NCBI RefSeq assembly: GCF_003931875.1
Contig: NZ_CP034245.1
Location: 1,488,001-1,552,000, forward strand
DNA from: Microbacterium sp. 10M-3C3
Lineage (GTDB): Bacteria; Actinomycetota; Actinomycetes; Actinomycetales; Microbacteriaceae
Direction of reading: 5' to 3'
DNA length: 64,000 nt
Under the pieces are notes generated by a model that saw only the letters and a program-made list of their open reading frames with translations, was not told the DNA's origin and searched no databases. Made by a program: the position numbers and the translations under genes. Below, piece after piece: positions 43,699-53,300 of the stretch; position 1 is the stretch's first letter, and every line of letters starts with the position of its first letter.

Positions 43699-43750
43699 GA
43701 GGGTCCCGTCGGGTCGGTCGGCGGTGAAAGCAGGCGCACAGGCCATGCCG

Positions 43751-43832
43751 TGCGGAAGGTGGGACTTGAACCCACACGCCCGGAGGCACAGGAACCTAAA
43801 TCCTGCGTGTCTGCCAATTCCACCACTCCCGC
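43751..43832 (-). tRNA. tRNA-Leu (TAG)
   Basis: An 82-base class II tRNA on the minus strand with a long variable arm (TGCCTCCGGGC region) and anticodon TAG in loop TTTAGGT. The acceptor GCGGGAG pairs with CTTCCGC and the discriminator is A. CCA is not encoded. TAGACT (43848-43843) is the -10. Confidence 0.95.
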
Positions 43833-43842
43833 GGGTGCGATC

Positions 43843-43848
43843 AGTCTA
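43843..43848 (-). promoter_or_regulatory. -10 box of tRNA-Leu
   Basis: Minus-strand TAGACT, ten bases before the tRNA 5' end. Confidence 0.55.
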
Positions 43849-43862
43849 GGCGAGGGCACTCC

Positions 43863-43897
43863 GCCGCCACCCTCCGGATACCCCCCGGAGCGGCGGC
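43863..43897. other. Hairpin GCCGCC...CTCCGG/CCGGAG...GGCGGC
   Basis: Nested inverted repeats (GCCGCC with GGCGGC, CTCCGG with CCGGAG) with small internal loops, between the tRNA-Leu promoter and the small membrane protein gene. Possibly a second-stage terminator on the minus strand. Confidence 0.45.
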
Positions 43898-43916
43898 CGG
43901 TTCTCCGGAGCACACA

Positions 43917-43969
43917 CGCGATTCGCGCCGGGAAACGCCGCACGGCGGCGTTCCTCGACGCGAATCGCG
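43917..43969 (-). terminator. Large two-tier hairpin after the small membrane protein gene
   Basis: Outer arms CGCGATTCGCG (43917-43927) and CGCGAATCGCG (43959-43969) are perfectly complementary over 11 bp. The inner arms GGAAACGCCGC (43931-43941) and GCGGCGTTCC (43945-43954) pair with one bulged base. It starts 15 bases after the stop at 43985 and lacks a T tract; terminator or cruciform function is inferred. Confidence 0.6.
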
Positions 43970-43984
43970 TTCATCGGGCGTGTG

Positions 43985-44413
43985 TCACCGCTGCGCGGCG
44001 GGCGGCGGGGTCGCGCTGGAAGGGGTCTCGATGTCGGGGTCCTCGGCGATGACCGGCTCGGTGGCGTCGGTGGCGGTGACGGGGGCGACCACCGGGTCGG
44101 TGGATCCGACCGTGTCGACCTCGTCGTCCGCGACAGTGGGCGCCGCAGGGCGGGGGAGGACCGACGCGATCGCGGCGACCGCGAGGGAGAGCAGCAGCCC
44201 GAGCACACCGACCGAGAGGAGGACGCCGCCGATCGTCGCAGCCGGCTGCCCCACGAACACCTCGACGTTCGAGTCGGCCGACGGGGTCGTGATGGCGGTC
44301 TCGATGCGCGACAGCCGGTCGAAGGTGAGCCACGCGCCGACGCCCGTCACGACCAGGGAACTGATGAGAAGGATCCAGAACGGGATGCTGCGGGTGAGGG
44401 GACGTGCGGTCAT
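43985..44413 (-). CDS. Hypothetical two-helix membrane protein
   Basis: 142 residues from ATG 44413, with GGAG upstream. The first membrane segment is SIPFWILLISSLVVTGVGAW, then an outer loop with SNVEVFVGQPAA, and a second helix IGGVLLSVGVLGLLLSLAVAAI. The C-terminal 55 residues are acidic and Pro/Thr-rich (ATDATEPVIAEDPDIETPS). Similar proteins in Microbacterium carry the doubtful label dinucleotide-utilizing enzyme; nothing here supports an enzyme. Confidence 0.72.
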   Translation of the reverse strand: MTARPLTRSIPFWILLISSLVVTGVGAWLTFDRLSRIETAITTPSADSNVEVFVGQPAATIGGVLLSVGVLGLLLSLAVAAIASVLPRPAAPTVADDEVDTVGSTDPVVAPVTATDATEPVIAEDPDIETPSSATPPPAAQR

Positions 44414-44512
44414 GACGGGGAAACTCCTCGGATAGCGGGCGGTGCGGACGGCACCGGAGAGCCAGTGTTCCGGAGCGTTCCGGACGAATCCTCGGTGTCG
44501 ACGATGAAGAGC

Positions 44513-45466
44513 CTATGAGTCCCCGCGCACCGGCGCAGGGGCCTTGAGATGCGTGACGACGGCTGTCATGGCCGCGACCAGCGACACCGCGAGCACCATG
44601 TGGATGTTCACCAGGAGGATCGGGAGCCCCGTGCGCGCCTGCCACAGGCCGACGACGATCTGGGCGACCTCGACGGCGAGCAGGAGGCCGACCCACAGGC
44701 GCAGGCGCAGCCCGGGCGGTGTGCGCCACGAGCCCGCGAGCAGCACCACGGTGGCCGCCAGGAGCGCGTACGCCGGCCACGAGTGCACGTGCTGCATGAA
44801 CTCGGGGTCCAGGCCGTTGCGCACCGCGCCGCCGTCGCCGGCGTGCGGACCCGAGCCCGTGACGAGGATGCCGACGACGACGGTGACGATCACCACGGCG
44901 CTCGTGACGTGCGCGAGCGCGGCGAACCACGCCGGGACGGCGCGTGCGCGCGGCCCGGGCACCGCGTACACACGGGCGACGAACACCGCGGACAGGGCGA
45001 CGAGCACGACGGAGGCGAAGTAGTGCAGGCCCACCACGTACGGGTTGAGGTTCGTGAGGACCGTGATGCCGCCGATGATCGCCTGCAGCGGCACGTACAG
45101 GCCGATCGCGAGTGCCAGCCAGAACAGGTCGCGGCGCTGCCGCCGCATCCGGAACACCAGTAGGAAGGTCGCGATCGCGACGGCGACGAGCACGAACGTG
45201 AGGAGCCGGTTGCCGAACTCGATGACCCCGTGGATGCCCATCTCGGGGGTCGCCACGAACGACTCGGGCGTGCAGCGCGGCCACGTCGGGCAGCCCAGCC
45301 CCGAGCCTGTGAGCCGCACCAGGCCGCCGGTGCCGACGATCGCGATCTGCACGACGAGCGTCGCCCAGGCCGCCGCCACGACGCGTCGGTCGACCGAGGC
45401 GGGCAGCCATTCGCCGAGTCGCCGCACGGGTCCCGGTCGGACGGGGGACGGGGTCTGTACGGACAT
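44513..45466 (-). CDS. ctaA: Haem A synthase (CtaA/COX15)
   Basis: 317 residues from ATG 45466, with AGGAGGC about 9 bases upstream. Eight hydrophobic helices. It converts haem O to haem A for the aa3 oxidase. Family motifs are LVRLTGSGLGCPTWPRC (which includes the paired Cys of the extracytoplasmic loop), IHGVIEFGNRLLTF, LHYFASVVLV, QHVHSWPAYALL and VNIHMVLAVSL; the four haem-ligand histidines are in these. It is divergent from the suf operon; ctaB is usually nearby in actinobacteria but is not in this window. Confidence 0.94.
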   Translation of the reverse strand: MSVQTPSPVRPGPVRRLGEWLPASVDRRVVAAAWATLVVQIAIVGTGGLVRLTGSGLGCPTWPRCTPESFVATPEMGIHGVIEFGNRLLTFVLVAVAIATFLLVFRMRRQRRDLFWLALAIGLYVPLQAIIGGITVLTNLNPYVVGLHYFASVVLVALSAVFVARVYAVPGPRARAVPAWFAALAHVTSAVVIVTVVVGILVTGSGPHAGDGGAVRNGLDPEFMQHVHSWPAYALLAATVVLLAGSWRTPPGLRLRLWVGLLLAVEVAQIVVGLWQARTGLPILLVNIHMVLAVSLVAAMTAVVTHLKAPAPVRGDS

Positions 45467-45541
45467 CGTCGGGTGCCTCCTGGGGCGCCGCGGGGGCGGG
45501 GCCGTCGGGTCGGCGGCCGTCCGGTGCGCGGCGGGAACCTG

Positions 45542-45590
45542 TAGAATCGAGGGGTTCGGGATGCGACGCATACGCGTTCCGCATCACTGA
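45542..45590 (+). promoter_or_regulatory. Candidate suf promoter and 9-codon leader ORF
   Basis: TGTAGAAT gives an extended -10 (TAGAAT at 45542-45547). Downstream, GAGGGG (45549-45554) precedes ATG 45561 of a nine-codon frame, MRRIRVPHH, ending at TGA 45588-45590. The frame also contains the inverted repeat GATGCG/CGCATC. The remaining 130 bases to sufB hold the AGGAGAGG ribosome binding site. A regulatory leader is possible but not shown; the same region must also contain the ctaA promoter. Confidence 0.35.
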
Positions 45591-45719
45591 CAGTCTAGGC
45601 GCGCGGAATCGCGTGCGAAGCGGGCCCGGAAGCGGCGGACCTCCCTCTCGTACTCCACGGAGGGCGTGGGAATGCCGGGGCGGAGAACACCGTTGCGGCC
45701 CGAGAGGAGAGGACCCACC

Positions 45720-47138
45720 ATGGCTGATGTCCTGATCGACCGGCCCGAGCTGGAGGGCCTGGGCGTCTACGAGTTCGGGTGGCACGACCCGGACGCGGCG
45801 GGCGCGAGCGCCAAGCGAGGCCTGAACGAAGCCGTCGTCCGCGACATCTCGGCGCTCAAAGCCGAGCCGGAGTGGATGCTGAACACGCGCCTGAAGGGGC
45901 TGCAGCTGTTCGGGCGCAAGCCGATGCCGACGTGGGGCGCGGACCTCAGCGAGATCGACTTCGACAACATCAAGTACTTCGTGCGCTCGACGGAGAAGCA
46001 GGCCCAGACGTGGGAGGACCTGCCCGACGACATCCGCAACACGTACGAGCGCCTGGGCATCCCCGAGGCCGAGCGCCAGCGGCTGGTCGCGGGTGTCGCC
46101 GCGCAGTACGAGTCCGAGGTCGTCTATCACCAGATCAACGAGCAGCTCGAGGCGCAGGGTGTCATCTTCATGGACACCGACACCGCCCTCCGCGAGCACC
46201 CCGAGTTCTTCGAGGAGTACTTCGGCACCGTCATCCCCGCCGGCGACAACAAGTTCGCCGCGCTGAACACGGCGGTGTGGTCGGGCGGATCGTTCGTGTA
46301 CGTCCCGAAGGGCGTGCACGTCGAGATCCCGCTGCAGGCGTACTTCCGCATCAACACCGAGAACATGGGCCAGTTCGAGCGGACGCTCATCATCGCCGAC
46401 GAGGGCTCGTACGTGCACTACATCGAGGGCTGCACGGCGCCGATCTACAAGAGCGACTCGCTGCACTCGGCCGTCGTCGAGATCATCGTCAAGAAGAACG
46501 CCCGCGTGCGGTACACGACGATCCAGAACTGGTCGAACAACGTCTACAACCTCGTGACCAAGCGCGCCGTCGCCCACGAGGGGGCGACGATGGAGTGGGT
46601 CGACGGCAACATCGGCTCCAAGGTCACGATGAAGTACCCGTCCATCTTCCTGATGGGCGAGCACGCCAAGGGCGAGACGCTGTCGGTCGCGTTCGCGGGC
46701 CCCGGTCAGCACCAGGACGCCGGCGCCAAGATGATCCACATGGCGCCCTACACGCAGTCCTCGATCGTGTCGAAGTCGATCGCCCGCGGCGGCGGCCGCG
46801 CCGGCTACCGCGGCGAGGTGCGGGTGGACGCGAACGCGCACCACTCCGCCAACACCGTGCGCTGCGACGCCCTGCTGGTCGACACGATCTCGCGCTCGGA
46901 CACGTACCCGGCCATCGACATCCGGGTGGACGACGTCCAGCTCGGCCACGAGGCGACCGTCTCGAAGGTCAGCGAGGAGCAGCTGTTCTACCTCATGAGC
47001 CGCGGCATGCCCGAGGACGAGGCGATGGCCATGATCGTGCGCGGCTTCATCGAGCCGATCGCCCGTGAGCTCCCCATGGAATACGCCCTCGAGCTGAACA
47101 AGCTCATCGAGATGGGCATGGAAGGATCCGTCGGCTAG
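45720..47138 (+). CDS. sufB: Fe-S cluster assembly scaffold protein SufB
   Basis: 472 residues from ATG 45720 with GAGAGGAGAG upstream. Core scaffold of the SufBCD complex. Typical stretches are [35 protein letters not shown] (with the conserved Cys), [33 protein letters not shown] and [14 protein letters not shown]. Length fits intein-free SufB (the mycobacterial one carries an intein). The sufD start follows its stop directly. No sufR repressor gene precedes it, unlike in many actinobacteria. Confidence 0.97.
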   Translation: MADVLIDRPELEGLGVYEFGWHDPDAAGASAKRGLNEAVVRDISALKAEPEWMLNTRLKGLQLFGRKPMPTWGADLSEIDFDNIKYFVRSTEKQAQTWEDLPDDIRNTYERLGIPEAERQRLVAGVAAQYESEVVYHQINEQLEAQGVIFMDTDTALREHPEFFEEYFGTVIPAGDNKFAALNTAVWSGGSFVYVPKGVHVEIPLQAYFRINTENMGQFERTLIIADEGSYVHYIEGCTAPIYKSDSLHSAVVEIIVKKNARVRYTTIQNWSNNVYNLVTKRAVAHEGATMEWVDGNIGSKVTMKYPSIFLMGEHAKGETLSVAFAGPGQHQDAGAKMIHMAPYTQSSIVSKSIARGGGRAGYRGEVRVDANAHHSANTVRCDALLVDTISRSDTYPAIDIRVDDVQLGHEATVSKVSEEQLFYLMSRGMPEDEAMAMIVRGFIEPIARELPMEYALELNKLIEMGMEGSVG

Positions 47139-48323
47139 ATGACGACCACGACCACCCCCCTGCCGGGAAGCACCGCGCACACCGACGGAGGATGGGGCCG
47201 CGCCGACGTGCCCGTGCAGACCCGCTCCGAGCGGCCCTGGTCCTACGACCCCGCCGACTTCGGCGTGCCGACGGGCCGCGAGGTGAACTGGAAGCACACG
47301 CCCATCGCGCGGCTGCGCGAGGTCCTCGAGCCGGCGGACGCCGCTCTGGAGGCGACGGGCGTGCGCGTCGAGACCGCCGCCGTGGCCGAGCTGCTCGTCT
47401 CGGGCTCCGCGGTGCGCGGCGAGGTCTTCCGGCCGGAGGACCTGCCCGCCGCCATCGCGTGGCAGCGCGCCCCCGAGGCCCTGCACGTCCGCATCCCGGC
47501 CGGCGAGGAGCTCGCCGAGCCGGTGCGGATCGACCTCGTCGGCGAGGACGGCGCTTTCGCCGCCGCGCACGTCATCATCGAGGCGCAGCCGAACGCGCGC
47601 GCGACGGTCGTGGTCTACCACTCCGGCGACGCGCGGTACGCGCAGAACGTCGAGATCATCGTGCGCGACGGCGCCGACCTCGCGGTGGTGTCGGTGCAGC
47701 GCTGGGACGACAGCGCGGTGCACGCGGCCAGCCACCAGGCGCGTGTCGACCGCGACGCGACCCTCACGCACATCGTCGCGACGCTCGGCGGCGGGGTCGT
47801 GCGCGTGAACCCCTCCGTCGAGCTCGCGGGCTCCGGGGCGGCCGGTCGCCTCTACGGCCTCTCCTTCGCCGACTCCGGCCAGCACTTCGAGTCGCAGGTG
47901 TACCTGCACCACAAGGGCCCGCACACCGTCGGCGACGTGCTCTACAAGGGCGCGCTCCAGGGTGAGAGCGCCCGCAGCGTCTGGATCGGCGACGTGCTCA
48001 TCGGGCGCGACGCCGTGGGCACCGACTCGTACGAGGCCAACCGCAACCTCGTCCTCACCGACGGCGCGCGCGCCGACTCGATCCCGAACCTGGAGATCGA
48101 GACGGGCGACATCGTCGGAGCCGGCCACGCCAGCGCGACCGGTCGCTTCGACGACGAGCAGCTGTTCTACCTCCAGGCGCGCGGCATCGACGAGGCCGAG
48201 GCGCGGCGCCTGGTCGTTCTCGGCTTCCTCAGCGAGATCGTGCAGCGCATCGGCGTGGCCGACCTCGAGTCGGAGCTGACCGCCGCGATCGAGCGCGAGC
48301 TGGCCGAAGGCGGCGCGCTGTGA
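47139..48323 (+). CDS. sufD: Fe-S cluster assembly protein SufD
   Basis: 394 residues from ATG 47139, immediately after the sufB stop. Partner of SufB in the scaffold. The N-terminal region holds GREVNWKHTPIARLRE, and the beta-helix core holds VYLHHKGPHTVGDVLYKGALQGE and GTDSYEANRNLVLTDGARADSIPNLEIE (in two parts), with the conserved C-terminal VGAGHASATGRFDDEQLFYLQARG. The stop overlaps the Rieske gene start (GTGA). Confidence 0.96.
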   Translation: MTTTTTPLPGSTAHTDGGWGRADVPVQTRSERPWSYDPADFGVPTGREVNWKHTPIARLREVLEPADAALEATGVRVETAAVAELLVSGSAVRGEVFRPEDLPAAIAWQRAPEALHVRIPAGEELAEPVRIDLVGEDGAFAAAHVIIEAQPNARATVVVYHSGDARYAQNVEIIVRDGADLAVVSVQRWDDSAVHAASHQARVDRDATLTHIVATLGGGVVRVNPSVELAGSGAAGRLYGLSFADSGQHFESQVYLHHKGPHTVGDVLYKGALQGESARSVWIGDVLIGRDAVGTDSYEANRNLVLTDGARADSIPNLEIETGDIVGAGHASATGRFDDEQLFYLQARGIDEAEARRLVVLGFLSEIVQRIGVADLESELTAAIERELAEGGAL

Positions 48324-48646
48324 CCGCGCAGCGCGTGTGCGCGCTCAGCGAGCTCGAGCAGGACGCGGCGCTCCGCGTCGAGGTCGACGGCGTGCCGATC
48401 GCCGTGGTGCTCGACTCCAACGGCGAGGTGCACGCGATCGGCGACACCTGCACGCACGGCGACATCTCGCTGTCCGAGGGCTTCGTCGAGGGCGAGACGC
48501 TCGAGTGCTGGGCGCACGGCTCGGCCTTCTCGCTGCGCACCGGCAAGCCGCTGAACCTCCCGGCCTACGAGCCGGTGCCCGTCTACGTCGTCGAGATCGA
48601 CGGCGACGACGTCAAGATCGACCCGACCCGAACGAAGGAAGTCTGA
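48320..48646 (+). CDS. Rieske-type non-haem ferredoxin of the suf operon
   Basis: 108 residues from GTG 48320. The [2Fe-2S] ligands are complete: CTHGDISLSEG (Cys-x-His) and CWAHGSAFSLRTG (Cys-x2-His). It resembles the small Rieske proteins embedded in actinobacterial suf operons between sufD and sufC, presumably an electron donor for cluster assembly or repair. sufC starts 2 bases after its stop. Confidence 0.93.
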   Translation: MTAQRVCALSELEQDAALRVEVDGVPIAVVLDSNGEVHAIGDTCTHGDISLSEGFVEGETLECWAHGSAFSLRTGKPLNLPAYEPVPVYVVEIDGDDVKIDPTRTKEV

Positions 48647-48648
48647 CC

Positions 48649-49422
<774 letters not shown>

Positions 49423-49437
49423 CGGCCCGCCCGAGCG

Positions 49438-49443
49438 TAGGAT
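49438..49443 (+). promoter_or_regulatory. TAGGAT -10 box, leaderless geometry, for the DUF59 gene
   Basis: TAGGAT ends 7 bases before the ATG at 49450, so this gene can be transcribed apart from sufBDC. Confidence 0.55.
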
Positions 49444-49449
49444 CGTTAC

Positions 49450-49779
49450 ATGACCGCAACACTCGCGCCCGAGAAGTATGACGAGGTCACCGAGGCCCTC
49501 AAGGACGTCATGGACCCCGAGCTGGGGATCAACGTCGTCGACCTCGGCCTCATCTACGATCTCGCGTGGGACGACGAGAACGATGCGCTGGTCATCCACA
49601 TGACGCTCACGTCCGCCGGGTGTCCCCTCACGGACGTCCTCGAGGAGCAGACGGCGCAGGCGCTGGACGGCGTCGTGGAGCGCTTCCGCATCAACTGGGT
49701 GTGGATGCCGCCGTGGGGTCCCGAGCGGATCACCGACGACGGCCGCGACATGATGCGGGCGCTCGGCTTCGCCATCTGA
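49450..49779 (+). CDS. Metal-sulfur cluster assembly factor (DUF59/SufT-like)
   Basis: 109 residues from ATG 49450. MIP18/DUF59 family: DVMDPELGINVVDLGLIYDL, then MTLTSAGCPLTDVLEEQT with the conserved Cys, and VWMPPWGPERITDDGRDMMRALG at the end. It likely acts in Fe-S cluster maturation or transfer. The position after sufC is that of the last gene of actinobacterial suf operons, where sufS and sufU usually lie between. Confidence 0.93.
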   Translation: MTATLAPEKYDEVTEALKDVMDPELGINVVDLGLIYDLAWDDENDALVIHMTLTSAGCPLTDVLEEQTAQALDGVVERFRINWVWMPPWGPERITDDGRDMMRALGFAI

Positions 49780-49786
49780 GCGGTCC

Positions 49787-49792
49787 TAGGCT
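49787..49792 (+). promoter_or_regulatory. TAGGCT -10 box, leaderless geometry
   Basis: TAGGCT ends 7 bases before the GTG at 49799. Confidence 0.55.
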
Positions 49793-49798
49793 CGAGGG

Positions 49799-50959
49799 GT
49801 GAGTTCCTCCCCGCTGCAGGCCCTGCCGCTCGACCGTCTCCGTCAGCGCTCGAGCGCGAAATGGCGGACGTACGGCGAGGACGTCCTGCCGCTGTTCGTG
49901 GCCGAGACCGACTTCCCGCTCGCACCCGCGATCGAGAGCGCCCTCCTCGAGGCCGTACGGCTCGGCGACACCGGCTACACGCCGCCCGACGCAGGCCTCG
50001 GTCGTGTCTACGCCGATTTCTCCGAACGCCGCTTCGGGTGGCGCCCCGACCCGGCACGCATCCGCTCGACCTGCGATGTCATGATGGCCCTCGTCGAAGT
50101 GCTGCGCGCGGTCATCCGGCCCGGCGATCGCGTCGTCGTCACGCCGCCGGTGTACCCGCCGTTCTTCGACGGGATCCCCGAAGCCGGGGGTGTGGTGGAC
50201 GCCGTGCCGCTGCGGGACACCGGCTCGGCGTGGGAGCTCGACATCGAGGGCATCGAGCGCGCCTTCGCGGCCGGCGCACGCGCGATCGTGCTGTGCAACC
50301 CGCACAACCCGACCGGCACCGCTCACGATCGCGCGTCGCTCGCGGCGCTCGCCTCCGCGGCCGCACGCCACGGCGCCGTCGTGATCAGCGACGAGATCCA
50401 CGCGCCGCTCGCTGATGCGGAATCCGGTTTCGCGCCGTTCCTGTCCGTGTCGGACGATGCCGCGCGGGTGGGTTTCGCCCTCGTGAGCGCGTCGAAGGCC
50501 TTCAACCTCGCCGGTCTCAAGTGCGCGCTCATGGTCGCCGCCTCCGAGGAGAAGGCCGCCGTCCTGCGGGCGCTCCCCGACGAGGTGCAGTGGCGCACCG
50601 GCCACTTCGGGCTGCTCGCGTCGCTCGCCGCCTTTGCGCCCGAGAGCGACGCGTGGCTGGACGCGCTGCTCGCGGCGCTGCGCGAGAACCGGCGCCTCCT
50701 GGGCGCCCTGCTCGCCGAGCACGTTCCGCTCGCCGGCTACCGCGAGCCGGATGCCGGCTTCCTCGCGTGGGTCGACGTGTCGGCGTACGGCTGGGGCGAG
50801 AACCCCGCGGTCCTCATCCGCCGCGAAGCGCGGGTCGCCCTGCACCACGGTCCGCTGTTCGGCGCCGGCGGGGCCGGCCACGTGCGCGTCAACATCGGCA
50901 CGTCGCCGGAGATCCTCACCGACGCCATCGAGCGTATCGGCGTCCTCGCCGCCCGATGA
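49799..50959 (+). CDS. MalY/PatB-type PLP enzyme (cystathionine beta-lyase or aminotransferase)
   Basis: 386 residues from GTG 49799. Fold-type I PLP enzyme of the MalY/PatB branch: RSSAKWRTYGEDVLPLFVAETDF at the N-terminus, VVVTPPVYPPFFDGI, IVLCNPHNPTGTAHD, VISDEIHAPL and the PLP lysine in SASKAFNLAGLKCAL. These proteins commonly cleave C-S bonds of cystathionine or cysteine. Its proximity to suf could hint at sulfur supply, but it is not a SufS-type desulfurase. The stop overlaps the MFS start (ATGA). Confidence 0.88.
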   Translation: MSSSPLQALPLDRLRQRSSAKWRTYGEDVLPLFVAETDFPLAPAIESALLEAVRLGDTGYTPPDAGLGRVYADFSERRFGWRPDPARIRSTCDVMMALVEVLRAVIRPGDRVVVTPPVYPPFFDGIPEAGGVVDAVPLRDTGSAWELDIEGIERAFAAGARAIVLCNPHNPTGTAHDRASLAALASAAARHGAVVISDEIHAPLADAESGFAPFLSVSDDAARVGFALVSASKAFNLAGLKCALMVAASEEKAAVLRALPDEVQWRTGHFGLLASLAAFAPESDAWLDALLAALRENRRLLGALLAEHVPLAGYREPDAGFLAWVDVSAYGWGENPAVLIRREARVALHHGPLFGAGGAGHVRVNIGTSPEILTDAIERIGVLAAR

Positions 50960-52317
50960 GCCGCGCCGACACGGCGGCGGCGATCTGGCGCGCCCCGTAC
51001 ACGTGGGTGACGGCCGGGTCCATCTCGCTCGTCTTCCTCGCTGCGCTGCAGGCGCTCGCGGTCACGACCGTCATGCCCGTGGTCAGCGCCGACCTCGAGG
51101 GCGCATCCCTGTACGCCGCGGCGTTCTCCGCGACCCTTGCGGCGAGCGTCATCGGGATGGTCGGCGCCGGTGCCTGGAGCGATCGCGGCGGTCCGCTCCG
51201 GCCGCTGACGGCGTGCGTCGCGCTGTTCGTCGCGGGACTCGTCATCGCGGGGGTCGCGCCGACGATGGTCGTGCTCGTCGTCGGGCGCCTGGTGCAGGGC
51301 CTCGGCGCCGGAGGCATCACGGTCGCCCTGTACGTCGTCGTGGCGCGGGCGTATCCGGCCGCTCTCCACGTGCGGGTGTTCGCTGCGTTCTCGGCGGCGT
51401 GGGTCGTCCCGTCGCTCGTCGGTCCCTTCCTCGCCGGCGCCGTGGCGCAGTACCTGCACTGGCGCTGTGTCTTCCTCGGGGTGGCGGTGCTCGCCGTGGC
51501 GTCGTTCTTCGTGCTCGCCCCGCGCCTGCCGGACATGCACCGTCCGCCCGCCGACGTCGAGCCGCTCGGGCGGGTCGGGCGTCGCCTGCTGCTGGCGATC
51601 ACGACCGCGGTGGGCCTGCTCGCGATCGGGCTCGCGGGGAAGGCAGGCGCCTTCACGGCGCCGCTGGTGATCGCCGCCGTCGTCGTGGTCGCGGTGGCCG
51701 CGCGTCCGCTGCTGCCGCGCGGTACCCTGCGCTCGGCGCGCGCCCTGCCGAGCGTCGTGCTGCTGCGCGGGATCCTGGCCGCCGCGTTCTTCAGTGCCGA
51801 GGTGTACGTGCCGCTGCTGTTCGTCGAGCGCTACGGGTTCTCGCCGGTGTGGGCGGGACTCGCGCTGACGCTCGCCGCGATCACGTGGGCGATCGGGTCG
51901 GGCGCGCAGGGCGGCGTCGGCCGCGCGTGGCCCGACCGGTCGACCGCCGTGGGTGGGGCGGTCATCGTCCTCGTCGCGCTCGTGGCGGTGACGGGTATGG
52001 CTCTCACCGGCGCGCCGGCGTTCTGGCTGATCGTCTTCTGGGCGGTCGGGGCGGTGGGCATGGGGCTCGTCTACCCGCGCCTTTCCACGCTCACGCTCGC
52101 GTACTCGTCGACGCGGGACCAGGGCGCGAACTCCGCCGCGCTCTCGATCGCCGATGCGATCGGTGCGGCGGCGGCGATCGCCGTGCTGGGGCTCGTCTTC
52201 GTCTCGGCACCGCCCGCCGCCGCGTTCGTCGGGGTGTTCGCGTGCGCCGCGGCGATCGCGGCGTCGGCGCTGCTGCCGGCGTTCCGCGTGAGCGCGGCGG
52301 ACGAGGAGCGCGCTTGA
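50956..52317 (+). CDS. Major facilitator superfamily transporter
   Basis: 453 residues from ATG 50956, coupled to the upstream PLP enzyme. Twelve or more hydrophobic segments. The DHA-type drug/H+ antiporter pattern is seen in LAVTTVMPVVSADL, GAWSDRGGPLRPLTACVALF (loop 2-3 motif A variant) and VGRLVQGLGAGGITVALYVVV. Substrate unknown; co-translation with the PLP enzyme suggests export of a related amino acid or thiol. Confidence 0.86.
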   Translation: MSRADTAAAIWRAPYTWVTAGSISLVFLAALQALAVTTVMPVVSADLEGASLYAAAFSATLAASVIGMVGAGAWSDRGGPLRPLTACVALFVAGLVIAGVAPTMVVLVVGRLVQGLGAGGITVALYVVVARAYPAALHVRVFAAFSAAWVVPSLVGPFLAGAVAQYLHWRCVFLGVAVLAVASFFVLAPRLPDMHRPPADVEPLGRVGRRLLLAITTAVGLLAIGLAGKAGAFTAPLVIAAVVVVAVAARPLLPRGTLRSARALPSVVLLRGILAAAFFSAEVYVPLLFVERYGFSPVWAGLALTLAAITWAIGSGAQGGVGRAWPDRSTAVGGAVIVLVALVAVTGMALTGAPAFWLIVFWAVGAVGMGLVYPRLSTLTLAYSSTRDQGANSAALSIADAIGAAAAIAVLGLVFVSAPPAAAFVGVFACAAAIAASALLPAFRVSAADEERA

Positions 52318-52325
52318 GGGCCAGG

Positions 52326-52344
52326 CAAGGTAAGGGTAACCTAA
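52326..52344 (+). promoter_or_regulatory. DtxR/IdeR-type iron box at the siderophore-interacting protein gene
   Basis: CAAGGTAAGGGTAACCTAA matches the consensus TTAGGTTAGGCTAACCTAA at 15 of 19 positions. It contains TAACCT (52337-52342), which lies at -12 to -7 of the GTG at 52349, so bound repressor would cover the -10 of a leaderless transcript. Confidence 0.75.
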
Positions 52345-52348
52345 ACGG

Positions 52349-53287
52349 GTGACCGCTCTTCTCGCAGCCACCCGTCCCGCCTACCGTCCGTATTCCGTGC
52401 GCGTGAGCGCCGTGCGGCCGCTCACGCCGTCATTCGTGCGCATCACCTTCCACGGCGACGACCTCGAGCACTTCGGGACGGCCGGCCTCGATCAGCGCGT
52501 GAAGCTGCTGCTGCCCGCGCCGGACGGCGGCATCAGCGACGTCGGGCAGGACGACCCCGCCGTGCTCGAGGCCGGCACGTGGTACGACGCATGGCGCGCG
52601 CTGCCCGACGGGAGCCGAAGCCCGATGCGCACCTACACGGTGCGCCGCATCGACGCGGACGCGCGCGAGATCGACATCGACTTCGTCGTCCACGACGACC
52701 CCGGACCCGCGGGGGCGTGGGCGATGGATGCCGTCGTCGGCCGCGAGATCGTCGTGATCGGGCCCGACGAGCGCAGCGAGCACGCGCGATCGGGCATCGA
52801 CTGGCATCCGGGCACCGCGCGCCGGGTCCTGCTCGTCGGGGACGAAACGGCCGTGCCGGCGATCGGCGGGATCCTCGACTCCCTCGACGCGAACGTGTCC
52901 GCCGACGTCTTCGTGGAGATCCCGCATGCGGGCGACGCGCACGTGTGGTCGGCTGAGCGCGCACGGGTGCGCTGGCTGCCGCGGGAGGGCGCGGCGCACG
53001 GCATGCGCCTGATCGACGCGGTCGAGCAGTGGTGCGCCGCATCCGGCGACGTGCTCGCGCGCGCCGCCGCACCGCGTCCGCAGCAGCTCGAGGACATCGA
53101 CCTCGACACCGACGTGCTGTGGGACAGCCCGGCCGACGCCGACGGCGAGTTCTACGCGTGGATCGCGGGGGAGTCGCAGACGGTCAAGACCCTGCGCCGC
53201 CTCCTCGTGCAGGGCCACGGGGTCGACCGCCGGCGCGTCGCCTTCATGGGTTACTGGCGGCTCGGCCAGTCCGAGCGCACCGCCTGA
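52349..53287 (+). CDS. Siderophore-interacting protein (FAD-dependent ferric-siderophore reductase)
   Basis: 312 residues from GTG 52349. SIP family flavoprotein of the ferredoxin-reductase fold: FVRITFHGDDLEHF, RTYTVRRID (FAD-binding RxYTxR), VVHDDPGPAGAWAMDAVVG and VLLVGDETAVPAIGGIL. The C-terminal FYAWIAGESQTVKTLRRLL and RVAFMGYWRLGQSE are typical. It releases iron from imported ferric siderophores in the cytoplasm. An iron box overlaps its start, and it is convergent with the uptake ABC genes. Confidence 0.94.
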   Translation: MTALLAATRPAYRPYSVRVSAVRPLTPSFVRITFHGDDLEHFGTAGLDQRVKLLLPAPDGGISDVGQDDPAVLEAGTWYDAWRALPDGSRSPMRTYTVRRIDADAREIDIDFVVHDDPGPAGAWAMDAVVGREIVVIGPDERSEHARSGIDWHPGTARRVLLVGDETAVPAIGGILDSLDANVSADVFVEIPHAGDAHVWSAERARVRWLPREGAAHGMRLIDAVEQWCAASGDVLARAAAPRPQQLEDIDLDTDVLWDSPADADGEFYAWIAGESQTVKTLRRLLVQGHGVDRRRVAFMGYWRLGQSERTA

Positions 53288-53300
53288 GCGCTCACGCGCG

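Noticed and set aside
43698..43746. Longer DedA N-terminus from ATG 43746
   Set aside because: The start would lie four bases after the tRNA-Leu 3' end without a ribosome binding site, and the added residues do not look like DedA.
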